This document shows, one piece after another, positions 1 to 10,994 of a stretch of 64,000 nucleotides of DNA; within the stretch, counting starts at the first letter, position 1, and each line of letters opens with the position of its first letter. The position numbers were made by a program, and so were the translations under genes. Source of the stretch: Vicia villosa (lineage: Eukaryota; Streptophyta; Magnoliopsida; Fabales; Fabaceae); NCBI RefSeq assembly GCF_029867415.1, contig NC_081185.1:44462766-44526765 (forward strand), given 5' to 3'. Below the pieces are notes generated by a model. It was given only the letters and a program-made list of their open reading frames with translations, was not told where the DNA came from and did not search any database.

Positions 1-422
1 GTGAGATTTAAGCTTAAAATTTAAGAGAAATATCACAGTTGTGATTATAGCTTTTCAGAAGCATTGTAATACTCTTAGTATTTGTTTACATTAAGTTGTA
101 AGTTCTAGAGTGATCAGGTTGTTGATCAGTATACTCTAGCAAGTCTTAGAAGTTGTCTAAGTAGTTTGTTCCTAGAGTGATCAGGTTGTGATCAGGATAC
201 TCTAGAAGACTTAGCAGTTGGCTAAGTGGAAAACCATTGTAATCAAGTGTGATTAGTGGATTAAATCCTCAGGTGAGGTAAATCACTCCAAGGGGGTGGA
301 CTGGAGTAGTTTAGTTAACAACGAACCAGGATAAAAATCATTGTGCAAATTGTTTTTATCTTACAAGTTTTTAAGCTACACTTATTCAAACCCCCCCTTT
401 CTAAGTGTTTTTCTATCCTTCA
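1..422 (+). repeat. SireA 5' LTR, last 422 bp
   Basis: Matches 16778-17199 of the 3' LTR base for base apart from a few substitutions and small length changes in C and T runs. It ends in CTATCCTTCA directly before the PBS. It contains two copies of a roughly 67-bp unit starting CTAGAGTGATCA (105-171 and 172-237). Confidence 0.95.
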
Positions 423-424
423 AT

Positions 425-436
425 TGGTATCAGAGC
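425..436 (+). other. SireA primer-binding site (initiator tRNA-Met type)
   Basis: TGGTATCAGAGC starts three bases after the LTR end and matches the 3' end of plant initiator tRNA-Met, the usual copia minus-strand primer. SireB and SireD carry TGGCATCAGAGC at the same place. Confidence 0.92.
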
Positions 437-508
437 GCCGGTTCTAAGGTGCAAGCACTTAACCGTATTTAGAAAAGATTCAGGAAGAGAAAAACGCTTC
501 AGTAAAAG

Positions 509-2434
509 ATGGCTGGTGAAATTCCAACAAACACACTTACATCTACATCTGGCTCTGCTGAGCAATACATTGGAAATGGTAACAATGGTTATACTAGACC
601 ACCAGTATTTGATGGTGAAAACTTTGAATACTGGAAAGATAAACTGGAAAGTTACTTCCTTGGTCTAGACTGTGATTTATGGGATCTTCTGGTGGATGGT
701 TACAAACATCCAGTGAATGCTACTGGCGTAAGGCTTACAAGACAAGAAATGAATGATGATCAAAAGAAGCTTTTCAAAAATCATCATAAATGTAGGACTG
801 TTTTGCTGAATGCTATCTCTCATGCTGAGTATGAGAAGATATCTAACAGGGAAACTGCCCATGATATATATGAGTCATTGAAAATGACCCATGAAAGAAA
901 TGCTCAAGTCAAGGAGACCAAAGCTCTTGCTCTAATCCAGAAATATGAAGCCTTCAAGATGGAGGACGATGAAGATATTGAGAAGATGTTCTCAAGATTT
1001 CAAACGCTAACTGCTGGATTAAGAGTTCTGGACAAAGGTTAAACCAAGGCTGATCATGTAAAGAAGATCATCAGAAGCTTACCCAGAAGATGGGGTCCAA
1101 TGGTGACTACATTCAAGATTGCAAAGAATCTGAATGAAGTTTCTTTGGAAGAGCTAATCAGTGCCTTGAGAAGCCATGAAATAGAGCTGGATGCAAATGA
1201 GCCTCAGAAGAAAGGTAAGTCTATTGCATTAAAATCTAATATTAAAAAATGCACTAACGCTTTTCAGGCTTAAGAAGTAGATTATGAAGAATCAGAATCA
1301 GAAGAAGAAGATGAACTGTCCATGATCTCCAGAAGGGTAAACCAACTCTGGAAAAGCAAACAAAGGAAGTTCAAAAGCTTCAGAAGTTCAAAGAAATTTG
1401 AACGAGGAGAATCTTCTGGTGGCAGAAGATCTGACAAGAAGAAAGTTGTCTGCTATGAGTGCAATGAGCCTAGACACTTCAAGAATGAATGTCCAAAACT
1501 TCAGAAGGAGAATCCCAAGAAGAAGTTTCATAAGAAGAAAGGTCTTATGGCAACATGGGATGATTCTGAATCAGAATCAGACTCTGAAGGAGAGCAAGCC
1601 AACTTTGCACTGATGGCCACAGTGGATGATGGATCAGAATCTACATCAGAATCAGATTTTGAAGAGGTATTTTCTGAACTATCTAGAGAAGAGTTAGTTT
1701 CCAGTTTAACTGAACTTCTGGAACTCAAGGCTCATCTTAGTATCAAATACAAAAAGCTGAAAAAGCAATTTGAATTTGAAACTAAGAAGCTGGAAGTGGA
1801 AAATTCTGAACTGAAGGAAAAAGTTTTAAAATTATCCAAAGATAGTGGATCTCCTTCTGAATCAGAAAAATCCATTCCTAGTCTCAATCATATTCTGAAA
1901 GAATATGACTCGAGCTTCAGAAAGTTCTTATCTAGAAGTATTGGCAGAAGTCATCTTGCTTCTATGATATATGGTGTTTCTGGAAACAGAAGGTTTGGCT
2001 TTGGCTATGAGGGTGATACCTCACATAAATTTGAACCTGCTGATGATATGAAAATCACATACAAGCCATTGTATGATCAGTTCAAATATGGCCATGCACA
2101 TGATATTAGGCTCACTTCACATGCACAGAGTTTTAACACTGTACACACCAAGAAGCATGTGACACAACCTAAGAAATATCATGCTGTCAAACCTAAAGAA
2201 TATCATGTTGTTCATCCTGTTAATTATCATGCTAAACCCAAGTTCAATCAGAACTTGAGGAAAACTAACAAGAAAGGACCCAAGAAATTGTGGGTACCTA
2301 AGGAGAAGATAATTTCTGTTGCAGATATCCTTAGCTGCAAAGAGGACAAAGCACAAAATGTCATGGTACCTGGACTCTGGGTGCTCGCGACACATGACGG
2401 GAAGAAGGTCTATGTTCCAAGACCTGGTGCTTAA
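509..2434 (+). pseudogene. gag: SireA gag, two in-frame stops
   Basis: One reading frame from ATG 509 to TAA 2432-2434, broken by stops at 1040-1042 and 1271-1273; SireB has TAC and GAA at these codons. The N-terminal part (GENFEYWKDKLESYF and following) is the copia-type gag polypeptide region (UBN2/DUF4219 type). An acidic Ser/Glu-rich stretch and a CCHC zinc knuckle follow (CYECNEPRHFKNEC, about 1450-1492), in which the usual Gly before His is Arg. A coiled-coil-like K/E-rich stretch comes next. Segment 1215-1267 is coding here but absent from SireB. Gag would form the particle and bind RNA; this copy cannot give full-length protein. Protease lies in the +1 frame and overlaps the gag end. 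Confidence 0.9.
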
Positions 2435-3330
2435 GTCTGGTGGAGAAGTCAAGTTTGGAGGAGATCAGAAGGGCAAAATTATTGGCTCTGGAACCATAAG
2501 TATTGGTAACTCTCCTTCCATAACTAATTTACTTCTTGTAGAAGGATTAACGCATAACTTATTATCCATAAGTCAATTAAGTGACAATGGTTATGATATA
2601 ATCTTCAATCAAAAGTCTTGCAAGGCTGTAAGTCAGAAGGATGGCTCAATCCTATTTACAGGCAAGAGAAAGAACAACATTTATAAGATTGATCTTTCTG
2701 ATCTTGAGAAGTAGAAGGTGACTTGCCTTATGTCTGTTTCTGAAGAGCAATGGGTCTGGCACAGAAGATTAGGACATGCTAGTTTGAGAAAGATTTCTCA
2801 TATTAGAAAACTAAATCTGGTCAGAGGTCTCCCAAATCTGAAATATAAATCAGATGCTCTTTGTGAAGCATGTCAGAAGGGCAAGTTCTCCAAACCTGCA
2901 TTCAAATCTAAGAATGTTGTCTCTTCCTCAAGGCCATTAGAACTTCTGCACATTGATCTGTTTGGACCAGTCAAAACAGCATCTGTCAGAGGGAAGAAAT
3001 ATGGATTAGTCACTGTAGATGATTATAGCCGGTGGACATGGGTAAAGTTCTTAAAACACAAGGATGAGTCTCATTCAGTGTTCTTTGAATTCTGCACTCA
3101 GATCCAATCTGAGAAGGAGTGCAAAATCATAAAGGTCAGAAGTGATCATGGTGGCGAATTTGAGAACAGATTCTTTGAGGAGTTCTTCAAAGAAAATGGT
3201 ATTGCCCATGATTTCTCTTGCCCTAGAACTCCACAGCAAAATGGAGTTGTAGAGCGAAAGAATAGGACTCTGCAAGAAATGGCCAGAACCATAATCAATG
3301 GGACCAATATGGCTAAGCACTTCTGGGCAG
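2313..3330 (+). pseudogene. pol: SireA pol, part 1: protease and integrase N-terminal part
   Basis: The frame opens after a stop at 2310-2312 and is +1 relative to gag, overlapping it by about 119 nt. It shows the aspartic protease motif WYLDSGCSRHMTG, the GAG-pre-integrase HHCC zinc region (WHRRLGH...CEACQKGK), and the integrase core with DLFGP, SDHGGEF and NGVVERKNRT, the D,D35E residues. A TAG stop at 2712-2714 replaces the CAG seen in SireB. The frame is interrupted at 3330 by GypA and resumes in phase at 10995 once GypA and one TSD copy are removed. Confidence 0.9.
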
Positions 3331-5456
3331 TGTAACACCCCATAATTTCAGTTTATTAATTGATTTGGATTTAAATTAAATAATTGGAATTTTAGTATTT
3401 TATTTGAATTTAATTAGAGAATGATGGAATAAGAGCTATTGGGCTTGTGGTGTGATGTTAGTAAAAGAGGGGTGCTAATTGGTTAGGCCTTTTACTAAGT
3501 TATATTCATTTTTATTTTATTTTCATAAAATAAGAAAAGAACCAATTGGGGAGAAAAAGGAAGAACACGTGAAAGAGCAAGGGCAAAAGAAGAGAAAGAG
3601 GAATAGAGACAGAATTGGGAGAAACATTCATCGTGAGAAGAGAAGAGGAGCAAGGAGGAGGAAAACCCCAAAGCTCAAAGAGAATCAAGAACCTAATTCC
3701 AGGTAAGGGGTGATTAGTCTAATTATATGGTATTATGATTTTGATGATGATAGGATTGAATTAAGGAATTCGAATCTCTATTTGGGATGTTAGGTTTTGT
3801 GAAATACCAACACTGACATGTATGATTTGATGAATTGACTGCAATTGATGATGTAGTATTATTACATGGTGTTTTGGTATGTTGTTTGTGCATTAGAATC
3901 ATGTATTTGGAGTATTTTGATGTTATTGGTGATCAATTTCGTAATGGTATGAGTTGGTATGTGTTTGGGATGCATAAAAGCCTTAAAAATCATGTTTTTA
4001 AGCTACTGGGTTCGTGGGAACCGGTTCCCGTGTGCGAGGAATCGGGTGCCACTGTGTTAGAACGTTAAAAACAGCATTTTTGGGTCCAGGAACCGGTTCC
4101 CATGTGGGAGGAACCGGGTTCCAGTACAAATTCCAGCAGCACGTTTTGAAAATTGATCTAACTTTAAAAGCTTCTAATTTTCAAACTGTAAGTCCGTTTT
4201 ATACGCCGTTTTGGACGTTGTTCCTTAAATTGAACGCTCTACCATATGAAATAAAGAAAAAAACAATAACTTGATTTTATTTTGAAAAGTATCATTTTCT
4301 TCAAATGTGGTTTATTCTTGTTTTGCATAGTTGATGAGGTGCAATGAATTGTTGTTTGCATAATTGAATATGTGCAATGATGTGTGTTGTTATAATGTGA
4401 TTGCTTCTGCTTGTTATGCAAATGGATGTTGTTCGTGGTAAATACGGTTATCATGTGTTTTGATGAATGATGATGCAGATGGATGTTATTCATGGTAAAT
4501 GTTGTTATCATATGTTTTGATGAATGATGATGATTGATTTGTTTTGAATGATGCATGATACATGTACATACTTTTTGTGACGTTATTGGTAAGATGTGAT
4601 AAAGCGATGTTAAGCATCGGATTGATGATGATATAAGTATGTGACATGTATGCATTCATTCATAAATCATTTGCACTGGACTCGTTGATGAACGGATCCT
4701 TGACGGCTAATTCCCATTGTGCGGAGATTAGCAGGCAGTCATCGTGTGCCCATGTGGGGTGTGAGCGATGAGGTTAGTCGTGTGCCCATGTGGGGTGTGA
4801 GCGACTAAAGGGCAGTATCGAAGAGAGAAGTCCTGTGAATGTGATTCACGAATTTTGGTACCACATGCATAAGAGTCTACATGGTCTTTGTATAAATTGT
4901 GACATGTCAGGATAAAATCCGGTGTTATGATTGTGTGGTGTTATTGGTGCATACTTTTGACTTGTGCTTGTGATTGGTATGAATTGATAAATCTGAATAT
5001 GCTAAGTAGGGTGGATAATTGCTTATGAAATTCTATATCTGATGATTTATAATGCTATTTAATTATGATGTAGTCTCACCCTTACTTTGATGATTTCAGA
5101 TTGAAGTAGCGGCTTAAGCGATCGGTGAGGATGACTCGTAGAGTTTATCCGGTTATGTTGGGTTGTGTCGGTCATGCTCTGATCTTGTAACACTGGGGGA
5201 CGATAGTCTTAGAGTTACCTGTGATACACTATTTTGCCATTATTGGATTACGTATTGTTGATTTGTTTGGATATGTTTCCTAATATTGTTAAAATGAGTT
5301 TCCGCTGTGCTGAACACATGTTTTGATATTTGGTTTAATTCTAATAAAGCATGACAAACGACTTGGTATTTTATTTATTTTATTAATTGTAGCATCCTTG
5401 TTGTATATTTACTCTGATTTTATTATATTTCCGTGGGGGTTTAGAAGGGTGTTACA
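3331..5456 (+). repeat. GypA 5' LTR
   Basis: 2126 bp, starting TGTAACACCCCATAATTTCA and ending GGGTGTTACA. It contains a purine-rich stretch followed by a donor-like AGGTAAGGGG (GT at 3703), GGGAACCGGTTCCC palindromes (4017-4030, 4089-4100), a 57-bp tandem pair (4418-4474, 4475-4531) and a hairpin cluster (4706-4850). The 75-codon ORF inside it (3479-3706) is low-complexity K/R/E-rich and I do not treat it as a gene. Confidence 0.95.
4706..4850 (+). promoter_or_regulatory. Tandem hairpin cluster in GypA 5' LTR
   Basis: Consecutive inverted repeats: GCTAAT/ATTAGC (4706-4711/4727-4732, 15-nt loop); TCATCG/CGATGA (4739-4744/4766-4771) and TTAGTCG/CGACTAA (4774-4780/4802-4808), whose two 21-nt loops are identical (TGTGCCCATG...GTGTGAG); and GTGAAT/ATTCAC (4836-4841/4845-4850) just before TTTTGGTACCACATGCA. 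Stem sequences differ but stay complementary. Function is unknown. An RNA structure in the LTR transcript is my inference. Confidence 0.6.
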
Positions 5457-5460
5457 ATAG

Positions 5461-5472
5461 TGGTATCAGAGC
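5461..5472 (+). other. GypA primer-binding site
   Basis: TGGTATCAGAGC, four bases (ATAG) after the 5' LTR end; complementary to the initiator tRNA-Met 3' end. Confidence 0.92.
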
Positions 5473-8400
5473 AGGTTGGTCCGTCCGGCCAATTGTATAG
5501 TCAGTTGAGTTGCACGACAGTTGAATACTGTCGGTATATTATCCCTTGGTACGCGACATGTGAGTGAATCACTGTCGGTACTTGGTTGTTTGTTGCGGAA
5601 GTTGGTTTGAAACAAGTGGGGGAGAAGCTTCGCTTCTCGGTTATGTTTCAGTTGTAAGACGATTGATTCAGTAGGCTGTTGTTGGCAACCGTGCAAGCGT
5701 TGTTGGAGTTGTTGTTTTCCAAATCGAAGGTGACTTGAAATTAGGACTTGACTGGTAGTTAAGTTGGAACATCTTGAAGGAAAATGATTAGAGGTAATTG
5801 ATGATTATTTGTAGGAGAGGGAAATTAAGAAGTTGTAATGTATCAGCTTTGCTGATGGGCTGCGAAGTTGTCAGTTGAGTAGCCGTGCGTCTCGGAAGAG
5901 GTTCAGTTGCAAGTTTGCAAAGAGGATTGTTGTCGTAATATTTCAGAAATCGCACTACGGCAATGGGATGTGTCGCTCAAGTTATAAGAATGTTTGGAAG
6001 TGAAGAGATATGATAAGGAGCTGTTTGGAATATGATCGAGTTGAAGAGAATGAGTTTTGGAGTGAAATTTTCGTAAGCAAAACGCCGGAAAATTGTTGAA
6101 TAGCTGCAGAACTTCGAAAATTCATAACTGGAGTTTTGGACATCCGATTTGAGTTCCGTTTGAAGCGTCGGAAAGCTAAAGAGATGAACTTTGATATAAA
6201 AATGGTTGCAGCAGCTATAGCATATTTAATTGTGACAGGATGATGTTGGAAAGAGGTGAAGTTGCGGTTACGCGTGCTCTTAGAACTAAACTTGTTTGTT
6301 GGTACTGCACGGGATATCAGTGTCAGAATTGAGCGGATTGAAGGAATGATTAAAAGGTTTGTTGAGAAGCAATTTTAGGAATTAAATGTACCATTTGAGA
6401 AGTTTTGGAAATATCATTTAAAGTGTCGCTGCATGGCGTCAGTGTTGCAATTTCGGACAACGATTGGAAAATTCATATCTTGAGATCCGAGTGTCTGATT
6501 TAAGTGTCGTTTGGGGCATTGCGAAGCTGACTTAATAACCATGATATATGTTGTTATTTGATGTTTAAAACTTGTTTGAAATTTGTTCCCATTATAAAAA
6601 CAGAGGCGTGGGAATTTTGGGTTGTTGGGAACCGGCTCCCAGATAGAGACAACCCGGTTCCCCATACTAAAAATCAGAGACGAGTTGTGGGAAGCAGCCA
6701 GGAACCAGTTCCTGTGTGGGAGGAACCGGGTTCTACTGTGCGTTTTTTTTGGAGAATTGTTTTACTTTAAAAACCCGTAACTTTTGATCCTATGAGGAGA
6801 TATTCTGAAGTCGGTTAAGGAAGCGTGAAACTTGTTGAATAGGAATGCCTACTACCGTGATTGTTTGAAACAAAATTGAGTAGAATATGTTGTTGAGGAA
6901 TAAGTTGATGAGATGTTCGGTAATAAAGATGATTTGAGTACCGATGGATTTTAGTGAGGAGTGAATTAGTAGAAAGGGTGAAATAAGTTTTAGTACGGTT
7001 GAAGTCGTATTTATGATGCCAAAGCAACGACATGTATGGAAGAAGAATTGTAGAGGATTTCTTACACCTATTGGTGTGAGGAAGACTTTGTTGAGATTCC
7101 GAGTGGAATGATACTTGGACGCAAAAGATGTCATGGGATTTAGAGTGAAACCACGAGTTATGAATGTTATCGCGGTCTTTTGCTAGATGAGGATTTTGAT
7201 TCAGAACGAGATAATTAGAAAGGTACGAGTATATTAGTGATTATGAAGTTGGGAGTACTTAACAGGTGTGTGATGCTAAGTGACCATGAAGCAGATTATG
7301 TAAAATGTTTGGATGTTGGTATCTCACTGACAAGATCCACTGAGAGGGAAGTGTGCGAGTTGTAACGACTCAGAATGAACTATTGGACTATGACGATGTT
7401 AATAAGTTTGAGTGCAAACTCGGAAAAGGACACTATTATGTAGTAACGACGGTTTATGCTTAAATATGGTTGTCGGCTATCTATTGACAAATTGAGGACT
7501 TGATCACCCTTAATCTCTTGTTGATAGTAGACGGAATCATATAGATAGGATGAGCTTGTTTGTTACCTTAATGGTTTAGGATATGATGGATACTAAGCCG
7601 TGAGAATAATCACTCACCATGTTGTGTGAATTTATGAAGAAGTGAATATGAAATGGTGCAACACATGGGACGGTGACTTAAGACGGGTAATCAAAGTCGC
7701 ACAACGAAAGTGTGATGTAGAGTGGTGTTATGAGTGCTTCTCGTGGGCAGTGAGGAATTAATATGTCGGGAGCCTACGTAGAGAACATGAATTGATTTAT
7801 ATGTTGGATTTAGAATCTAGTGGAGGTAATGATGTCGTATCGAAGAATTAGAACTCTTTTGAATAATCTCCGAGATGACGAACATGTTATTGTGGTTGTA
7901 CGTAGTTAACGAGTATGCATTTGGCAAAGTTAAGATGACGAGTTTATACTATATGATGTTATAATAATTTTCTTTCGTTGTTAAGGTGGTATCGTGGATT
8001 CCAGATATAATGAGGAATTATACTCTATGAAGGACGAAGTTGATTTAATTCTTAAAGGAGAGTGGGATTCAGTTTGAGCTATTATGTAAGCAATAGTATA
8101 TCGAGGCCGATGAGTGTGATTATAACAACTCATGTGCACTCATTTCCATGGTTGGAATGTTTAATAGAGGAAGTAAATCAGGACTTTGTTTTGAGTGTGA
8201 GTAAGTATTGCTAAGTGGTAGATTAGTACCATGTATGATAAAGAAGGATTCTTGAACGAATGAGTAAAGAGAGTCGGAATTGGGTAAAACTGAGAAATCT
8301 AATTGGTAATGACGATTGTAATGAGTAATCAAAATAGTGCAGCAAAAGCGGAATCTAACGTGTTGGATAATTACTAGTATGACTTGAGAGGAGTCGGATA

Positions 8401-8850
8401 GTTGAAATTCAATGGTATAGGAATGTTATTATCGAGTTTCTGGAAGGAAGCAGTTGGTGAAAAGTGTAAGTATTATTTCATCGCTCATATGGAAAGGTGT
8501 GTCTAAGGTTGGTACGTTCGGTAGATGGAATGCTTTACTGCAGTGTTGATCAGGGTGGTCATACCATGGTTGTGTAATTATATTATTCAGTGATTGGGCG
8601 TATTGTATGGGTGTACCTCAATGTTCTATCGTTGTGGACCTATGGAGATATGGCGAGTGGTATACCTTGGGATGGTCAAATGCGACGTAAGAGCTGAGAT
8701 TGAATGCATGAGACATGCTTATGTTGGTTATGTCAGATGAACTTTGAGGTTCGACTAAGAAAGTGTTAACTGAGAACGGGAGAGTCAGATGAAGGACTCT
8801 TATCCGGAACTTTTCACATGGGATATGTTTTCGAGGAGGAAAACTTTTTT
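5473..8850 (+). other. GypA internal region, non-coding
   Basis: No long ORF on either strand. The first part (to about 7080) parallels the GypB leader at 30114-31260. It contains further copies of the GGAACC/GGTTCC motif (about 6630-6735) and several copies of a module resembling 'CATAACT...GTTTGAAGCGTCGGAAAGCTA' (about 6110-6180, 6460-6535). The stretch 7370-7600 matches 60020-60200 of GypB. The last ~100 bp retain a decayed end-of-pol signature (ESQMKDSYPELF-like, about 8787-8815), as seen at the 3' end of gypsy pol genes. The core domains are gone. Confidence 0.75.
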
Positions 8851-8863
8851 AGGGGGGCAGAGT
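8851..8863 (+). other. GypA polypurine tract
   Basis: AGGGGGGCAGAGT directly precedes the 3' LTR TGTAACA. This is the expected plus-strand primer position; a C and two T interrupt the purine run. Confidence 0.75.
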
Positions 8864-10989
8864 TGTAACACCCCATAATTTCAGTTTATTAATTGATTTG
8901 GATTTAAATTAAATAATTGGAATTTTAGTATTTTATTTGAATTTAATTAGAGAATGATGGAATAAGAGCTATTGGGCTTGTGGTGTGATGTTAGTAAAAG
9001 AGGGGTGCTAATTGGTTAGGCCTTTTACTAAGTTATATTCATTTTTATTTTATTTTCATAAAATAAGAAAAGAACCAATTGGGGAGAAAAAGGAAGAACA
9101 CGTGAAAGAGCAAGGGCAAAAGAAGAGAAAGAGGAATAGAGACAGAATTGGGAGAAACATTCATCGTGAGAAGAGAAGAGGAGCAAGGAGGAGGAAAACC
9201 CCAAAGCTCAAAGAGAATCAAGAACCTAATTCCAGGTAAGGGGTGATTACTCTAATAATATGGTATTATGATTTTGATGATGATAGGATTGAATTAAGGA
9301 ATTCGAATCTCTATTTGGGATGTTAGGTTTTGTGAAATACCAACACTGACATGTATGATTTGATGAATTGACTGCAATTGATGATGTAGTATTATTACAT
9401 GGTGTTATGGTATGTTGTTTGTGCATTAGAATCATGTATTTGGAGTATTTTGATGTTATTGGTGATCAATTTCGTAATGGTATGAGTTGGTATGTGTTTG
9501 GGATGCATAAAAGCCTTAAAAATCATGTTTTTCAGCTACTGGGTTCGTGGGAACCGGTTCCCGTGTGGGAGGAACCGGGTGCCACTGTGTTAGAACGTTA
9601 AAAACAGCATTTTTGGGTCTAGGAACCGGTTCCCATGTGGGAGGCACCGGGTTCCAGTACAAATTCCAGCAGCACGTTTTGAAAATTGATCTAACTTTAA
9701 AAGCTTCTAATTTTCAAACCGTAAGTCCGTTTTACACGCCGTTTTGGACGTTGTTCCTTAAATTGAATGCTCTACCATATGAAATAAAGAAAACAACAAT
9801 AACTTGATTTTATTTTGAAAAGTATCATTTTCTTCAAATGTGGTTTATTCTTGTTTTGCATAGTTGATGAGGTGCAATGAATTGTTGTTTGCATAATTGA
9901 ATATGTGCAATGATGTGTGTTGTTATAATGTGACTGCTTCTGGTTGTTATGCAAATGGATGTTGTTCGTGGTAAATACGGTTATCATGTGTTTTGATGAA
10001 TGATGATGCAGATGGATGTTATTCATGGTAAATGTTGTTATCATGTGTTTTGATGAATGATGATGATTGATTTGTTTTGAATGATGCATGATACATGTAC
10101 ATACTTGTTGTGACGTTATTGGTAAGATGTGATAAAGCGATGTTAAGCATCAGATTGATGATGATATAAGTATGTGACATGTGTGCATTCATTCATAAAT
10201 CATTTGCATTGGACTCGTTGATGAACGGATCCTTGAAGGCTAATTCCCATTGTGCGGAGATTAACAGGCAGTCATCGTGTGCCCATGTGGGGTGTGAGCG
10301 ATGAGGTTAGTCGTGTGCCCATGTGGGGTGTGAGCGACTAAAGGGCAGTATCGAAGAGAGAAGTCCTGTGAATGTGATTCACGAATTTTGGTACCACATG
10401 CATAAGAGTCTGCATGGTCTTTGTATAAATTGTGACATGTAAGGATGAAATCCGGTGTTATGATTGTGTGGTGTTATTGGTGCATACTTTTGACTTGTGC
10501 TTGTGATTGGTATGAATTGATAAATCTGAATATGCTAAGTAGGGTGGATAATTGCTTATGAAATTCTATATCTGATGATTTATAATGCTATTTAATTATG
10601 ATGTAGTCTCACCCTTACTTTGATGATTTCAGATTGAAGTAGCGACTTAAGCGATCGGTGAGGATGACTCGTAGAGTTTATCCGGTTATGTTGGGTTGTG
10701 TCGGTCATGCTCTGATCTTGTAAAACTGGGGGACGATAGTCTTAGAGTTACCTGTGATACACTATTTTGCCATTATTGGATTACGTATTGTTGATTTGTT
10801 TGGATATGTTTCCTAATATTGTTAAAATGAGTTTCCGCTGTGCTGAACACATGTTTTGATATTTGGTTTAATTCTAATAAAGCAGGACAAACGACTTGGT
10901 ATTTTATTTATTTTATTAATTGTAGCATCCTTGCTGTATATTTACTCTGATTTTATTATATTTCCGTGGGGGTTTAGAAGGGTGTTACA
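8864..10989 (+). repeat. GypA 3' LTR
   Basis: 2126 bp, the same length as the 5' LTR. It repeats the palindromes, the 57-bp pair (9951-10007, 10008-10064) and the hairpins (stems 10272-10277/10299-10304 and 10307-10313/10335-10341). The first hairpin of the cluster has lost one pair (ATTAAC for ATTAGC). Confidence 0.95.
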
Positions 10990-10994
10990 GGCAG

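Larger units (their letters stand above)
3331..10989 (+). mobile_element. GypA: non-autonomous Ty3/gypsy element nested in SireA
   Basis: Two 2126-bp LTRs (TGTAACACCC...GTGTTACA), a tRNA-Met type PBS, a purine-rich tract before the 3' LTR and a perfect 5-bp TSD GGCAG (3326-3330 and 10990-10994). The 3.4-kb internal region has no gag, RT or integrase ORF. Only a decayed end-of-pol signature and leader sequence shared with GypB remain. The two LTRs differ at roughly 1% of positions by eye, so insertion was fairly recent even though coding capacity is lost. Confidence 0.95.

Noticed and set aside
3479..3706. 75-codon ORF, identical in both GypA LTRs (also 9012-9239)
   Set aside because: Low-complexity Lys/Arg/Glu text from a purine-rich leader; identity follows from LTR duplication and GypB has no equivalent frame.
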